A DNA stretch of 64,000 nucleotides, taken from NCBI GenBank assembly GCA_001724265.1, contig MEDY01000061.1:1-64000 (forward strand), written 5' to 3'. Position numbers and translations under genes: made by a program. This document shows, piece by piece, positions 1 through 11,700 of the stretch; position 1 is the first letter of the stretch; each line of letters begins with the position of its first letter. The stretch comes from Rhizaria sp. SCN 62-66. Its lineage: Eukaryota; Rhizaria, unplaced. The notes beneath the pieces were generated by a model, which had not been told where the DNA came from, did not search any database, and worked only from the letters and a program-made list of their open reading frames with translations.

Positions 1-414
1 TTTATTTGACGGAAGTTTGACAAAGTTGTATGGCTATTTCAAACTGCCCCTTCCAGGCGCGTTTTTGCGTTTTCCATAAACCTCTACATCAGGGGTACAC
101 AAGTGATCATAGTGCAAGTATCGCTGTTATTGTTCATACTTGATATATCTTCTTCTGATTTTTTTTTCTGTCCTGAAGTTGTTTACGTGCTCACACTTCT
201 GTTGGAAAGTAGGTTTAACACATGCACCTCTTGCTGCTTCGTTCCATTCTCATGCATATGGCCAACCATGCTTAGATTGCAGATTGCAGATTGTTTACGG
301 TTTGCAAACTTGCAAGTTTCTTTTTTGTTAAGCACAGCGACACATAGCACGTTGCACGACCCACATCACGCAGCTAACCCACTGTGAGATACTGGGAGAT
401 GGAGCGCAGCGCTG
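1..414. other. intergenic, AT-rich left edge
   Basis: No gene is supported here. It is AT-rich sequence downstream of the nitrite reductase gene, which ends at 415 on the minus strand. The open frames present are short and have no recognisable domain or codon bias. Confidence 0.5.
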
Positions 415-2313
415 TTACGGGTGAAGGTTACATGACTCACACGTCCGCGGCGGCTGCACCGCGAAAAACAGCTCCGCAATCTCGTCTTTCCGCTTCTGCG
501 CAATCTCGCACTCGACCCTGTTGTTGTTGTTGAAGCAATCTGCGCCGCCGCCGACCTCGATGAAGCCGACGGCGCCCTTCTCGGTGCGGAAGATCGAGTG
601 GTCGACGAGCGTGAGCGTGCCGGGCACGCGCGTGTCGAGCTCGAACACGGCGGCACCGCCCGACGCCACGGGGGTTACCTGCACGGCGCGCGCGGGCGGG
701 GAGGCCAGGTCGCCGTCGCGATACACGTTCTCCATCACGGCGCCGATGACGTGCAGCGAAGAGACGAGGTTGGGCCCCGCGTTGGCGAAGTACACGCGCA
801 CGCGGTCGTTCAGGTCGACCTTGAGCGTGCCTTCGTTGCGCAGGGATCCGTCGCGGCCGTTGAACACCACCAGGCGCGGTTTTTCGGCCTGGCCGGCCTC
901 GTAGTCGAAGCCGACCAGGTTGGGGTCGTCCTCGTCCTCGTCTTCGTCGGCGTCAAAGCTGCTCGCGACGGCAGGGCTGACCGGGGCAGCAGCAGGTGCT
1001 TTGCCGTTGTTGGCGTCTTTACCGGTGGCGGCGGCGGCAGTGATGGCGGGGGTCTTGCTGGTGCCGGCCGTGGTGGCTCCCGGCACCTTGCTGGCGGCGA
1101 CTGTAGCGGCGATGTCAGTCGCGTCTCTGCTGAACACCACGGCGGGGCCATCCTTCGCCGCAGCTGCAGATGCTGCAGCAATAGAGGCAGCAGCAGCGGT
1201 GGCGGCGGCAAGCGCAGGCACAGGCACAGGCTTGCTCTTGGCCTGCGGTGGCGGCGGCGTGGGCAGATCGGCGTAAATCTCGCTCTGCATGATAAAAAAC
1301 TCCTTATCCACCGGCGGCAGCCCCTCTTCGGGCTCGACGATGCAGGCGCCGTACATGCCGCGGCCGATGTGCACGCCGATGGGCCCCACAGCGCAGTGGT
1401 AGACAAAGAAGCCCGGGTACAACAGCCTGAACTCGGCCGCCGTCGTCTCGCCCGAGCGCGAGGTGAGCACCGTCGACCCGCCGCCGGGCCCCGAGACGGC
1501 GTGCACGTCGAGGTTGTGCTCCATTCCCGTGGGGTCGTCGTTGCGCAGGCTCAGGCACAGCACGTCGCCCACGCGCGCGCGGAAGATTGGCCCCGGGACG
1601 GCGCCGTCGAAGGGCCAGAACTCGAACTTTTGCTCTCCGCGGCCGATCGACATGACCTTGACGCCAGCCGAGAGCGGCACAACGACCTTGGCCTGGTGGC
1701 TGCGCGCGATCGGGGGCGGGACGTGCGGCGCAAAGGCAATGGACGCGTGCTCCACGGGCAGCTGCTCCTTTGGGGTGAGCTTGACGGCGCGGCCGATGTT
1801 AGTCAGGTAGTAGGGGTTGCGCACGCGGGGGTGTGTCGCGGTGCCTTTGCCTGGCCTGCTATCACTGCCGCTATTGCTGTTCCCAGAAGAGGAGTTGCTG
1901 TCTTTGGCGTCTTTTTTGTTGTAGAGCGCAGTGACAGCAAGGCCGGCGGAAAGAAACGCAGTGGCGGCAGAGCCATAACGAGAGCCAGAGCCACTAGAGT
2001 CACTGGAGTCCCACTTGCTGTCGGACTTTGAGTCAGATCCGGAGCCAGAAGCGGAGTTGGCAAGCGACGATGACGGTGAAAGCAGAAAAGAAGAGGAGCT
2101 AAGACTAAAGCTACGCTGTTTAGAGCTAAACACACAGAAACGGGCGCCTGTGACGGCGGTGGTAGAGCAGAGTATTGCTGGCGAAAGTAGACTGGGACAC
2201 GGACTCGAGCGAGACAGGGCGGATGCTGCCGTTGCCCTTGCGAGGGACAGAGGACGGCTTTTGGTGAAGACATGCGCAAGTGTCCGCGTAAGTGTAGTAG
2301 TGTGTGAGAGCAT
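415..2313 (-). CDS. nirK: copper-containing nitrite reductase (NirK-type), mitochondrial-like
   Basis: Single exon of 632 aa, starting at ATG 2311-2313 and ending in TAA. NirK reduces nitrite to nitric oxide in denitrification. The protein has two cupredoxin domains. In the first, EHNLDVH places type 1 His at residue 266, Asp at 269 and type 2 His at 271. VYHC gives type 2 His 306 and type 1 Cys 307, and GVHIGRGM gives type 1 His 315 and Met 320. In the second, LHVIG carries the active-site His at about 521 and VDHSIF the third type 2 His at about 572. All copper ligands of the family are therefore present. The N-terminus is rich in Ser, Arg and Ala with almost no acid, like a mitochondrial presequence. 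An Ala-rich insertion of about 100 residues (roughly 355-455) separates the domains, which makes the protein longer than bacterial NirK (about 350-380 aa). The last 40 residues are unfamiliar and include CESC, not a haem CxxCH. Location in mitochondria is inferred. Confidence 0.88.
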   Translation of the reverse strand: MLSHTTTLTRTLAHVFTKSRPLSLARATAASALSRSSPCPSLLSPAILCSTTAVTGARFCVFSSKQRSFSLSSSSFLLSPSSSLANSASGSGSDSKSDSKWDSSDSSGSGSRYGSAATAFLSAGLAVTALYNKKDAKDSNSSSGNSNSGSDSRPGKGTATHPRVRNPYYLTNIGRAVKLTPKEQLPVEHASIAFAPHVPPPIARSHQAKVVVPLSAGVKVMSIGRGEQKFEFWPFDGAVPGPIFRARVGDVLCLSLRNDDPTGMEHNLDVHAVSGPGGGSTVLTSRSGETTAAEFRLLYPGFFVYHCAVGPIGVHIGRGMYGACIVEPEEGLPPVDKEFFIMQSEIYADLPTPPPPQAKSKPVPVPALAAATAAAASIAAASAAAAKDGPAVVFSRDATDIAATVAASKVPGATTAGTSKTPAITAAAATGKDANNGKAPAAAPVSPAVASSFDADEDEDEDDPNLVGFDYEAGQAEKPRLVVFNGRDGSLRNEGTLKVDLNDRVRVYFANAGPNLVSSLHVIGAVMENVYRDGDLASPPARAVQVTPVASGGAAVFELDTRVPGTLTLVDHSIFRTEKGAVGFIEVGGGADCFNNNNRVECEIAQKRKDEIAELFFAVQPPRTCESCNLHP

Positions 2314-3030
2314 GTAACGTTTTCTCTCTCAGACAACCTGTGTTCAGAGTGGAAGGCGGCAGTGAATGAAGTAAGGGGCGGGGAGTGAAGATATTGTCTC
2401 CTTCAGAGATCAAATGTTGTGGTACCAACGTAAAACGCCGTCATAAATTTAAAAGAAACAAATAAAACAAAGATAATACTTAAAGATATGTATACATTAA
2501 ACCTTCATTCAGATTAACTGCATATACATGTCTGAAGCGACTGAGATCACCGATTCTTGTCGACAACCTCCTACGAGATCGGACAATACAGTGCAATTCT
2601 TCTTCACAAACTGAAGTCACGTGATTTTAAGTTAAATTTTGATTACAAGACACATCGCCTTGTTTAGCATTTAAACACTGTTCAAAGTGTCAATACAAGT
2701 GTGTATATTCAAATATGAAGACATCATGCGTCATATGACGGCTTGTAGAGGGTCTTTAAGTGAGGTTTGACTCTTAGTTATCAACAAGCAACAGTGATTA
2801 CACCGAGTATTCAACGTTTTTTACATTTGTATTCTTATGATCTTCATATATTACCGTGAAGTGATCATCTAACATGATTATTAACACATTTTTCTCTCAA
2901 CAAATATCCTTCCTCACAAACTAGCTTGAGTTCCTTCAGTGTCACAAAGCCAGAACAGACAGCAGCAACGTTTTTCACAAGCAGTTCGAATTTCTTCGCT
3001 TTGTCTCCACCGATGACAGCACGAGAGCGC
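2314..3030. other. intergenic between nirK and HOP
   Basis: AT-rich spacer of about 0.7 kb holding the nirK promoter and the HOP 3' UTR. I see no RNA gene or conserved coding sequence. Confidence 0.5.
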
Positions 3031-5913
3031 TTAGCCGAGGCGGATGATGCCGGCGGCGGCAAGCTTCTCGATGGCCTGCATAACCTTGGCGTCCTTGAGG
3101 TGCTCCTGCGCCTTCTCGGGGTGGTCTTGCATGTCCTACAAGCAAGACAAAACAAGGGATTTGGGCACATATATCGTGAGTTAGTGCAATAGAATCAGAA
3201 TATAATATAAGATATCACAATTCACTTCAATATACCGATAAAAGTCAAATAAATCAAGCAACACAATCGCACTGAGCAACATCAATTATCATCAAGATCC
3301 CCCATTTCGTTGTTCGTGCTTCCGAATCTTGCGTACCTGCAGGATCTGGTTCATGACGGGGTCGCGCATGATCTTCTGCACCTCGGGGTCCTTCATCGAC
3401 TCCTCGCGGCGCTGCTGGTCCACCTCGCCGCTCGCGTTGGCGGCCGAGATGGCGTACTGCGTCGCGCGCAGGCCCTCCAGCAGGTCCTCGTTGGTCGGCT
3501 CCAGCTTCAGGCCGTCACGGTACGTGTCCAGGGCCTGAGGAGAGCGAGAGTACACAGTGGGGAAGCAAACAAATAGGGCAAAATACAAGGCGAGAAGGCG
3601 TGCGTTAAGGTCGATGCAAACGAGGTTGTGAGAGAGAATGTTTTGAGAGCGTTAACAAAAGGGGATAGAGGCGCCGTAGGTGCCAAGAAGACACATTTAG
3701 GGTTAAAGCAAGACGACAAACACAGATATCTCAAACAGAGCGCAGATACACGGTGAACACGCGCCGTACCTGGGGGTAGCGCTTGAGGAAGTGCTGGATC
3801 TTGGCCTTGCGGATGTAGGCCTTGACGAACTTGGGGTCGGCGGCCAGGCACTTGTCGCAGTCGTCGAGGCCCTTGCCCCAGTCCATGAGCTTGATGTAGC
3901 ACGCCGCGCGGTTAGCGTAGACCTTGTAGTTGTCCGGGTTGCGCTTGAGGGCCTCGGTGTACTTCGCCACGGCGGCGGGGAAGTCGCCGGCCTTGAAGAA
4001 CTCGTTGCCCGCCTAATTGCAGACAACGGCGCAGGAGAGATGGGGGGAGGAAAAGACAAAGGCGGGGGAGATCTCGTGAGTGTTCGTCTTTGTAGAATAA
4101 AACATGAGATCTTACATCGCAGTAATGAAATTTTACACAATACACATAAAAATTAAGCGCCACCCCTAACAAATGTTATATCCGCGAGATATCAGCGAGC
4201 TATCCCTTGCTTTAGGGAATTGACGTACCTCCTTCTCCTCCTCCGACTTGACGGGGTCGAGGTAGGCCTGCGTCTCGTAGGCGCGCTTGGCGCTCTCAGC
4301 CTTGCGCAGCGCGTCGCGCGCGGCGCCGCTGTTCTCCTCGAGGATGCTCCACTTGTACGCGGCAATCGCATCGGCCCACTTGTTGACCTTGGTGAGCGCG
4401 TTGGCCTTGCGCAGGTAGATGCGCGCCTTCTGCGCCGAGTCCACCTTGTGCACGGCCGCCACGGCCAGCGCCTTGTCGCACCAGTCGACGGCCTCGTCCC
4501 AGGCCTTCTCCTCGACCGCCACGGCCGCCAGGTTGGACAGGTAGGCCGCGTTGGTGTCGTCGGTCTCCACCGCCTGGAGGTACAGCGCGCGCGCGGCCGC
4601 AAAGTCCTTGGCCTTGTACTTGGTCGTGCCCTGCTCCTTGAGCGCGTCGGCTGCGGCGCGCTTGGCCGCGCGCTCGCGCCTCTCCGCCTCGAGCTCCTCG
4701 TCCACCTCTGCGCCGAAGAAACAAACAGGGACAATAGGCGAGGTAGATGCACAAATGTGAGAAAATAGGTATACAATACAGAAATGACTGTCAATTTGGG
4801 ATGTGGATATAAAAATACATTTACAGTTTCGTTATATGTTCGTTTCGTGGCGAAATATCGCGTCGTCAAAGTGGCGTACCCTGGGGCTCCTCCTGCTCCT
4901 CGATTGGGGGCGCAGCCGCGGCGGGGGCGGGGGCGGAGTAGGCGGGACCGGCGGGCGCGCGCGTCGTCTTGTTGGCCTCGGTGGCGGCCTTGGCCTTGGG
5001 CTTGCTCTTGTGGGCGTCTTCGTCGTCGCTGGCGTCGCCCACAACGGCGTCGTCGTCACTGTCATCGCCCATCCCCTTGAACTTGTAGTTGTTGCCCGCG
5101 GCGGCGGCGGCGTCGGCGTCATCGTCGGGCATGGCGGCCATGTCAATGCCGAGCGAGACGGAGATGGCCTCCATCACGCGCGGGTCGCCCATGTGCTTCT
5201 GCAGCGCGCTGGGGTTGGTCTGGATGTCCTTAATGGCGGCGATGAAGCTGGGGTCGCTCAGGTACTTGGCCGTCTTGGGGTTCGAGGCCAGCTTCGCCAG
5301 GTTGATCATGCCCGCCAGCGGGTTCGCCGCGCCGGCGCGCTGCTGCTGCTGCTGCTGGATGCGGGCGTTGACGTCGGCGAGGGCCTCAGTGAGGCTCGCG
5401 TTGGAGGGGTCCGCCTTGATGCCCGCGTTGAGCGCCGCGGCGGCGTCGGCAAGCGCGCCCTGGCCAACCAGGGCCGTGCTCTTGCGCGAATAGCCCTTGC
5501 CCCACGACGGGTTGCGCGCAATGCAGGCCTCAGCGTCGGCCAGCGCGGCGGACCAGTCCTGCTTCGAGGCGTGCGCGCCCGAGCGGTTGGAGTAGAAGAC
5601 GTAGTTGTCCTCGACCTCGATGGCCTGCGAGTGCGGCGCGACGACGGTGGCGAGTAGATGACGCGCAAAAGGGGAATGTGCGGAAGTGTGAGTCAATTCG
5701 AGAAATGTTTTAACGAATTTCATAGCGCAGTGTAAACAAGAAGATGATTCGTGAAGGTTAAGGGCGTAGCCAACGCGTTTGGAGGGAGAGTTGTGTTCGA
5801 GGATGTGGGATGGAGGAAAGGCGTACCTTGGTGAAGAGTTCGATGGCAGAGTCAAAGTTGCCCGCGGTAAAGGCCGCGTTGCCGGCGTTCTTGAGTTCCT
5901 GCGCACTGCTCAT
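3031..5913 (-). CDS. STI1: Hsp70-Hsp90 organising protein (HOP/STI1)
   Basis: Co-chaperone that hands clients from Hsp70 to Hsp90 in the cytosol. Six exons by frame: 5827-5913, 4880-5624, 4229-4707, 3770-4012, 3337-3534 and 3031-3135, giving 618 aa and ending in TAA. The exon 1 product MSSAQELKNAGNAAFTAGNF joins exactly to AIEVEDNYVFYSNRSG. Domain order follows the family: TPR1 (about 1-115), DP1 with NPLAG and MGDPRVMEAI (about 130-190), an acidic Asp/Ala linker, TPR2A (about 280-400), TPR2B with GNEFFKAGDF and YANRAACYIKL (about 430-540), and C-terminal DP2 with MRDPVMNQIL and HPEKAQEHLKD. All five introns start GTACG. The start ATG directly follows a possible acceptor (CAG AAC ATG), so a 5' UTR intron is possible. 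Length is slightly above the usual 540-590 aa because of the linker. Confidence 0.93.
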
Positions 5914-6184
5914 GTTCTGTCACACAGAAAAGTGGAGAGCGATAGAGAGAGAGATCGGGACACGCAGATGTGGGTCGTGAAGGCGGTGAAGGGATGAGTG
6001 AGGAATGCGGGAATGAGGATCAGAGCGTGGAAACGATGATTTGTGGTGAGAATAAATAAAACGGAGAGATATTAGCACATTTAACCACTGAGAAACTAAA
6101 ATATAGGACGCGTAAACGAAGGCAGTTAGAGATATTCGTTTTGTTTGTTGAGCCGAAAACCGATGGTCAGTCAGCGGTTGGATT

Positions 6185-6238
6185 GTTCGCGAAAGTCGCT
6201 TTGTGGTCGGTCGACCGTCAGACCGAATTTTCGCGAAC
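6185..6238. repeat. inverted repeat enclosing a palindrome
   Basis: GTTCGCGAAA at 6185-6194 is matched by its exact reverse complement TTTCGCGAAC at 6229-6238. The loop holds a second 10-bp palindrome, CGGTCGACCG, at 6208-6217. It lies in the intergenic region between HOP and the gene starting at 7025. It could be a stem-loop in a 5' UTR or a bipartite protein-binding site; the sequence does not decide. Confidence 0.55.
6205..6213 (-). promoter_or_regulatory. CGACCGACC candidate promoter word
   Basis: GGTCGGTCG here is the reverse complement of a word also present in at least three other promoters in the window (37574, 40810, 42771). Function is inferred only from recurrence. Confidence 0.3.
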
Positions 6239-7024
6239 CGCCCCAAAAGAAAAGTTGGGATATCTCTTTCAGAGTGACACTTTAAGGTAAAATGACAGAC
6301 TTCAAGCTAAGAAGACGCCATTTCTATTGCAAGCTATGTGTATTTGTTCCGTATGCACGTCTATATAGCGCAAATCTCTCGCCGTCGAATCTCTCCGCAG
6401 CACTGGCGGCTGGCTTGCCGGCGTGCGTCCAGCGGGGCGAGCGAGATGTATCTCGCCCTTGAAAAGGTGGCCTCTGTTTGAACGTTTCCGTGTAGTTTCG
6501 CCGCGTGAATTTTGGACTATGCATTGGACGTGCAATGCTTTCTTTTTTATTTGATTTACGGCTGGCGCACGGCACGTGGCGCACAACAAAAAGTGTAAAG
6601 CGGCCCGCCGCCTTGTTTGCCCACGTAAGCAGCCGCACTTCGCCTCGCCGCGCCGTGCGCTCCACCGGCGAGCGCCTTTGGTGTATTTGCACTAAAGGCG
6701 CCGTGCATGCATGCTGTGTTTCCACGCGCTTGTCTTCGCGGCGTTCTGACCGCGTATCCAGCGAGAAAACTGCTGGGTCGTATGGCGGCGCCAACGTGTG
6801 CGAGCAACGGCCGGCACGCCGCTTTATCTCGAGTCGCTCTCGCGCTTTATCTTCTCTCTCTTGCGGAGTTAAATGCATACATCCTGGTTTAAACGCACTT
6901 GTTCTCACCAATTTTATTTCTCATTTTCTATTTCGCCATATTCTCTCTTCTGTATCACCATTCGTGTCCTGCCCGCGTCTAACGCTTTTCCCGTGCTGTC
7001 AACGCCACCTTCAGAGCCAAGAAC

Positions 7025-8222
7025 ATGAAGCTCCAGCTCCTCTTCGTCTTCCTCCTCGTCGCCCTCGCGGGCGTCTTTGCCAACCCCGGCGCCCCCGCGG
7101 CCGCGGCCCCCGCCAAGTTCGACCTCGAGGGCCACGCCGCGTTCAAGAAGCTCTCTGCTTCCGTCGCCGCCGCGTCCGAGGACACGACCTCCAAGGTTAA
7201 GTCCCTCGTCGCCGACATTGCTGCGCTCAAGAAGTCCGTCGAGGCGCTGACCGCGGAGAACGCCGCGCTCAAGGCCGCGCTGGCCAAGCAGGACCAGGGC
7301 GTCAACGTCGTCGCCCGCGTCACCAAGCTCGACGAGCTCGTCAACGCCATCGGCGCCCAGGTACGATCCGCTCCGCTGATATCACTAAAACACGGACTTT
7401 GTGGCATATATCACGACATTTGACGCTAAAATTTAAATATGCGACGCACTACTACTGTTATAATATATGATATAATTTTTGATGGAATTAACTCACATAT
7501 AGTTATTTGATATGCTTGTATATTGTCTAGGTCGATGAGCTCAAGGCCATCGTCGCCAAGAGCACCCTCGCCAACCAGGTCGCCGACCTCGTTGCCACCA
7601 CCAAGGCCACCGTCATCACCAAGTCCAACCTCTACTACGCCCAGGTACGCATGATATCGCTCAATATGCTCTAACAAAGCACCGAACACGTGACTACTGT
7701 GTTGCACTAAATGTCACCTTTGAGACTCTATGTCACGTCTTGCAAGATCAAACACAATTGTTGTTTCGTTGTGTAACGTGTATATCTTTTTAGGTCCAGC
7801 ACATATTCAAACTAACACTGCATATATCCCCTCAATTATTGATGCTCATACAGGCCTCTGCCTTCGCGCAGAAGAACGCCGGCCCCGCCTTCGCCGACTT
7901 CAAGGTCAAGGCCACCGCCCTCGCGCTGCAGGCCCGCGACCGCGCCGTCGAGCTGTTCAAGCAGGCTCGCCAGCGCGCGACGGACGAGCTCATCGCCCGC
8001 AAGATCGGCCCCGCGGACAAGGCGCCCCTGATCGCGCTTTCTGTGCTGTCCCTCGCCGTGTTCATCATCGCCATCGTCGCTCTGTCGGTGCTGCTCGCCG
8101 TGCTCCGCCTCGTCAAGGCCATCATCTGCGCCGTCTGCTGCTGCCGCTGCGGCAAGAAGGCCGCCAAGAAGACCGCCGCCGCGCCCGCCGCCGGCGTCAA
8201 GTCGCCCTCCAAGGCCAAGTAA
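7025..8222 (+). CDS. secreted coiled-coil protein with C-terminal membrane anchor
   Basis: Three exons (7025-7360, 7531-7644, 7854-8222) give 272 aa, ending in TAA. I do not recognise the family. The N-terminus MKLQLLFVFLLVALAGVFANP is a clear signal peptide. Residues about 30-200 are a Lys/Ala/Val/Leu-rich stretch with heptad-like spacing (KKSVEALTAENAALKAALAK, LDELVNAIGAQVDELKAIVAK), suggesting an extended coiled coil. A strong hydrophobic segment (APLIALSVLSLAVFIIAIVA, about 210-240) is followed by CCCRCGKKAAKK, a Cys cluster and basic tail typical of a cytosolic juxtamembrane region that could be acylated. The predicted topology is luminal or extracellular coiled coil, one membrane span, short cytosolic tail. 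Codon use is very strongly GC3-biased, as expected for high expression. Introns start GTACG after CAG. Confidence 0.85.
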
Positions 8223-8765
8223 GTAACTCAGTCAGTCAGTAAGTCAGTAAGTCAGTTAATAGCGTCAATACTACTTACACGGCGACGCGCTGTCTAAGGG
8301 TCTCTGGTATCGAAGGCTACAAGGGGACGCTTTTACCGGACTGCGAGAAGCTATAACGTAGCTAGCTACGATCTGCTACAAATTGTACTGCCTCGGCTTT
8401 GCGCTGTGTTGTCACAACGAGTGCACGCTTTGTGCGTACGGCTGAAACGAGCGAGCGAATCGCTATCGTTGTGCTTTGTTGCTGCGACGACTGCTGTTCC
8501 GAGCGAGTCTTGGTGCACTTTGGGCGGCCGCCACTGTTATTTCCCGTGCTTCTTATATTCTACTGTTCGTAGTTGGACGAGCGTCGCGGTGGCTGTTGCG
8601 TCTGTTGTTTTTGCCTTTATCTTTATTTCACCCAAATACAAAACCATAATGTAAAACACAGATTCTCGATGTGTATTGTTCATTCGATTAATTCATGCAG
8701 GAATTGCTTCACTATTGTATGAGTTGTTATTCTAGGTACAGTACATTTGTTTGCTGTTGTAGTCG
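8223..8765. other. convergent intergenic region
   Basis: 3' flanks of the secreted coiled-coil gene (+) and PDS5 (-). It starts with a short tandem of AGTCAGTA-like units at about 8224-8256. No gene is supported. Confidence 0.5.
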
Positions 8766-11700
8766 TCACTGTTGCTCGCTAGCTTTACTGTTGGCGGTGC
8801 TGCTGCGGCGACGGCTGCGGACACTTGTGTTGCTGCTGCTGCTACTGTCAACGGCCGCAAAGCTGTCAAATATCGCTGCGTCCGCACACGCGGTACCAGC
8901 GTCGGCGTGACTGCATGTGTTGCTCATGCGAGAGCTGAGGCTGTTCAGGTCTGATGCTTCTGCGACTGCTTTTGCAGCTGCTGCTGGGGCTGATGTGAAT
9001 GCTCCTGCTAAGCTCTTAGTCATGAGCTTAGCAGTCCTCGCGTTGGCGTTGCGAGTCGGGCTAGAAACGATGCTACTGCTACTGCCGCTGCTAACGCGAT
9101 GACTGCGACTGGTACTTGTGGTGCTAGCGGTGGTGCGAGTGCGCGTGCGGGTGTTACTCTTGTTTGTGATCTTATTATCGTCGTAATCGCGATCGCTGGC
9201 GCCAGCGTTGTCATCGCCGTCGCCGTCATCACCGTCTGCGTTATGTTTACTCTCACTGTCACTCTCGCTAGCAGCAGCATTGTCACCGTCAGTGTCAGTG
9301 TCAGCATCAGTATCAGAGTCGCTCAGCGCGTTCTTGCTCTTGTGACTCCCGCTGTGTGCCCGACTAGTCTTCGCAGTGGTGCGCTTGGAGCCAGCAGCTG
9401 TCGCCCCCTTAGACGCAGATGGCGCGTCTAAGTACCTCTTGCGACCAGCACCCTTCGAGGAGACAACAGTGAGGCCTGGAGACAGCAACAAGGACTGCGG
9501 CTGCGGCCGTGACAACACGCGAGACTGAGACTGCGGCAGAGAGAGTGGTTGTGAACTGCTACTTACACCACGCTGAGTCCGTGTCGGTGTAAGTACAGTT
9601 GATGCCTGGAATGGCCGTTGAGGAGACTGTGTCTTTGAGAGCCCGGGTCCCGCAAGCTCTCGCTCCTGCTCGAGCTCTTGCTCTTTCTGGTCAACGTACC
9701 CACTGAGACTGTCGTCTCCGCCTTCTAAGTACCTATGCTCGAGCTCTAAGTACTTATCGACAATTAGCTCAGACGGGGCCACACGCAACGCGCTAAGGGT
9801 GTTCAGGTACACAGAAGTTAAGCCATACTTACCCACGATAACGCCCTTCGATGCATCAGCCGCCTCAGCCTCCGCGTCTGCTGCAACTGCCTCTGTCCCC
9901 GCTGCGGCTGCAGCAGTTGCTGTCGCCGACTCGATGACCGAGCGCGCTGCCGGCGCCGCTGCCGCCACCAGCACCTTAGGCAGCCTCACAACCGCACTCT
10001 CGCTGCCGCTACCGGGGCTCGGGGAAGCGCCGCTGTCCGCGTTTCGCTGCAGGGACTCAAGCTCGAGCAGCGCGACCGAGGCGAGTCGGGCGACCGAGCC
10101 GAGCCGGGGGCACTCTTTGTGCAGCGACAACAGCTCTAAGGGGGTACTTAGACCGACTGCGTTGGTGCTCTGACTGAGAATGTGTGTTGCGGTAGAGATA
10201 CGGCCCAGTAACACGCTATCTTCAGCCTTCGCAGTCTCTTCGAGCCAGCGCTTGACCCTGTAAGGGGTACTCACACTTACACTCGCACTCGTACTCACGT
10301 TAGGGCTGCCTAGCATCGCCGTTACAGGAGGGGTCTGCGTGGTGCTTAAATACGATGTAAGGGCGAACCTGACCATGTGTGCGAAATACGCGTACACATC
10401 GGCGGCTTCACTTCCAGGCACCCTTACGCTGCGGACGCGCACCCTTAAACCTTCCTGCGCTGCGGTACGGGTACTTACACTGGATGTAAGGGGCACGGCC
10501 GTGTCGACGAAGTCGGGATGCCGCGCCAGCCCCAGCAGCAGCAGCGGCAGCACCGCTTCCGGGCTCGCCGCCGCCGCCGCTGCCACCGCCGCCGCCGCCG
10601 CGGCCGTGCTGGCGGTGGAGTTAGCATTGCCGCTAGCGAGAGAAGCGTTGGCGTTGTGCGCGATAGACTGCGCTGCCGCTGCGAGGGCCCTGCTCACGGT
10701 CACTTTGACGCGAGTCAGAGCGGCCGAAAGCGCGGCGGCGGCGGCTGGAGCCAGGGCGGGATCGGGCGACAGCAGCATTAGAGCCGGCAGCAGCGGCAGC
10801 GGCAGCGGCGACGGCGACGGCGGCGGGAGCGGCGGCTGCAAGGACTGCAACTGCTGTACGTTTGGCGGAGATTGCGACAGGGGTGCTGCTGCTGCTGCTG
10901 CTGCTGTCGATGCTGCTGTAGCCGTGGGCAGTATGGTGAGATAGAGGCACAGCGCTCGGCGCACTGAGGGGCTGTCGTGGTGCGCCACGAAGGCGAATGC
11001 CTGGGAGACGTCGTTCACTAAGGGGGTACTTAGACTGCCACCTTGTTGCGGCGCGGCCGGTGCTGTTGTGAGACTTGATGTCAGCCAGAGAGGCAAGTGG
11101 GGGACGGGGAAAGTCAAGCCGCCTACCCACTGCGGCGCAGGCACCGAACCCAAGCCGCCAGAGATTAAGCCGCTTGTTGTTGTGTGAGTGGTCATGGTGA
11201 CGAGCGCGGCTGCTGTCGCAAGCAGCAATGCATTGCGCACAGTACTTAGATCAACACCGTGGTGCTTAGAAGGCGGCTGCGGAGTTTGCGGAGTAAGTAC
11301 CCCCGCCGTAGCCGCGAGTGTAAGGACTCCTGGCGGTGTTAGCAATGGCGCAGCACCCGCGCTCCTGAGAATGTACGTGACTGTGGGCAGCGCCCTTAGA
11401 AGCAGAGAGAACAAAGGGGCAGCGTTGGCACTTGCACTATTGATACTGCTGCCGCTGCTGCTGCTGCTGCTGCTGCTGAGACTGTTGTTGTTGGTAAGCT
11501 GCTGCGACAAATGGCGGACAACTGCAGTCAACGCCGCAAGCGCCGCAATGCGTGGCTGCAGCAAAGCAGCTTCAGCTTCAGTCTCAGCTTCTACGTCTGC
11601 CTCTGCTGTTTCTGCCTTCGATTCTGACGCAGCCAAAGTCTCAGTTGCAGTCATAGTGTCGTCGCCAGCTGTGATCACGCTATGTTGAGCACTGCGAATG

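Larger units (their letters stand above)
5914..7024. other. divergent promoter region, HOP and secreted coiled-coil gene
   Basis: About 1.1 kb between two divergently transcribed genes. It contains a perfect 10-bp inverted repeat and a CGACCGACC-type word (separate entries). No tRNA or other RNA gene was recognised. The stretch 6400-6850 is GC-richer but has no convincing coding frame. Confidence 0.5.

Noticed and set aside
598-2031. 477-codon open frame on the plus strand over nirK
   Set aside because: It is an antisense shadow of a GC-rich gene. The minus strand has all NirK copper ligands.
10135-10152. Telomere-like repeat reading of TAAGGG
   Set aside because: The unit is CTAAGGGGG, not TTAGGG or CCCTAA, and it is never tandem.
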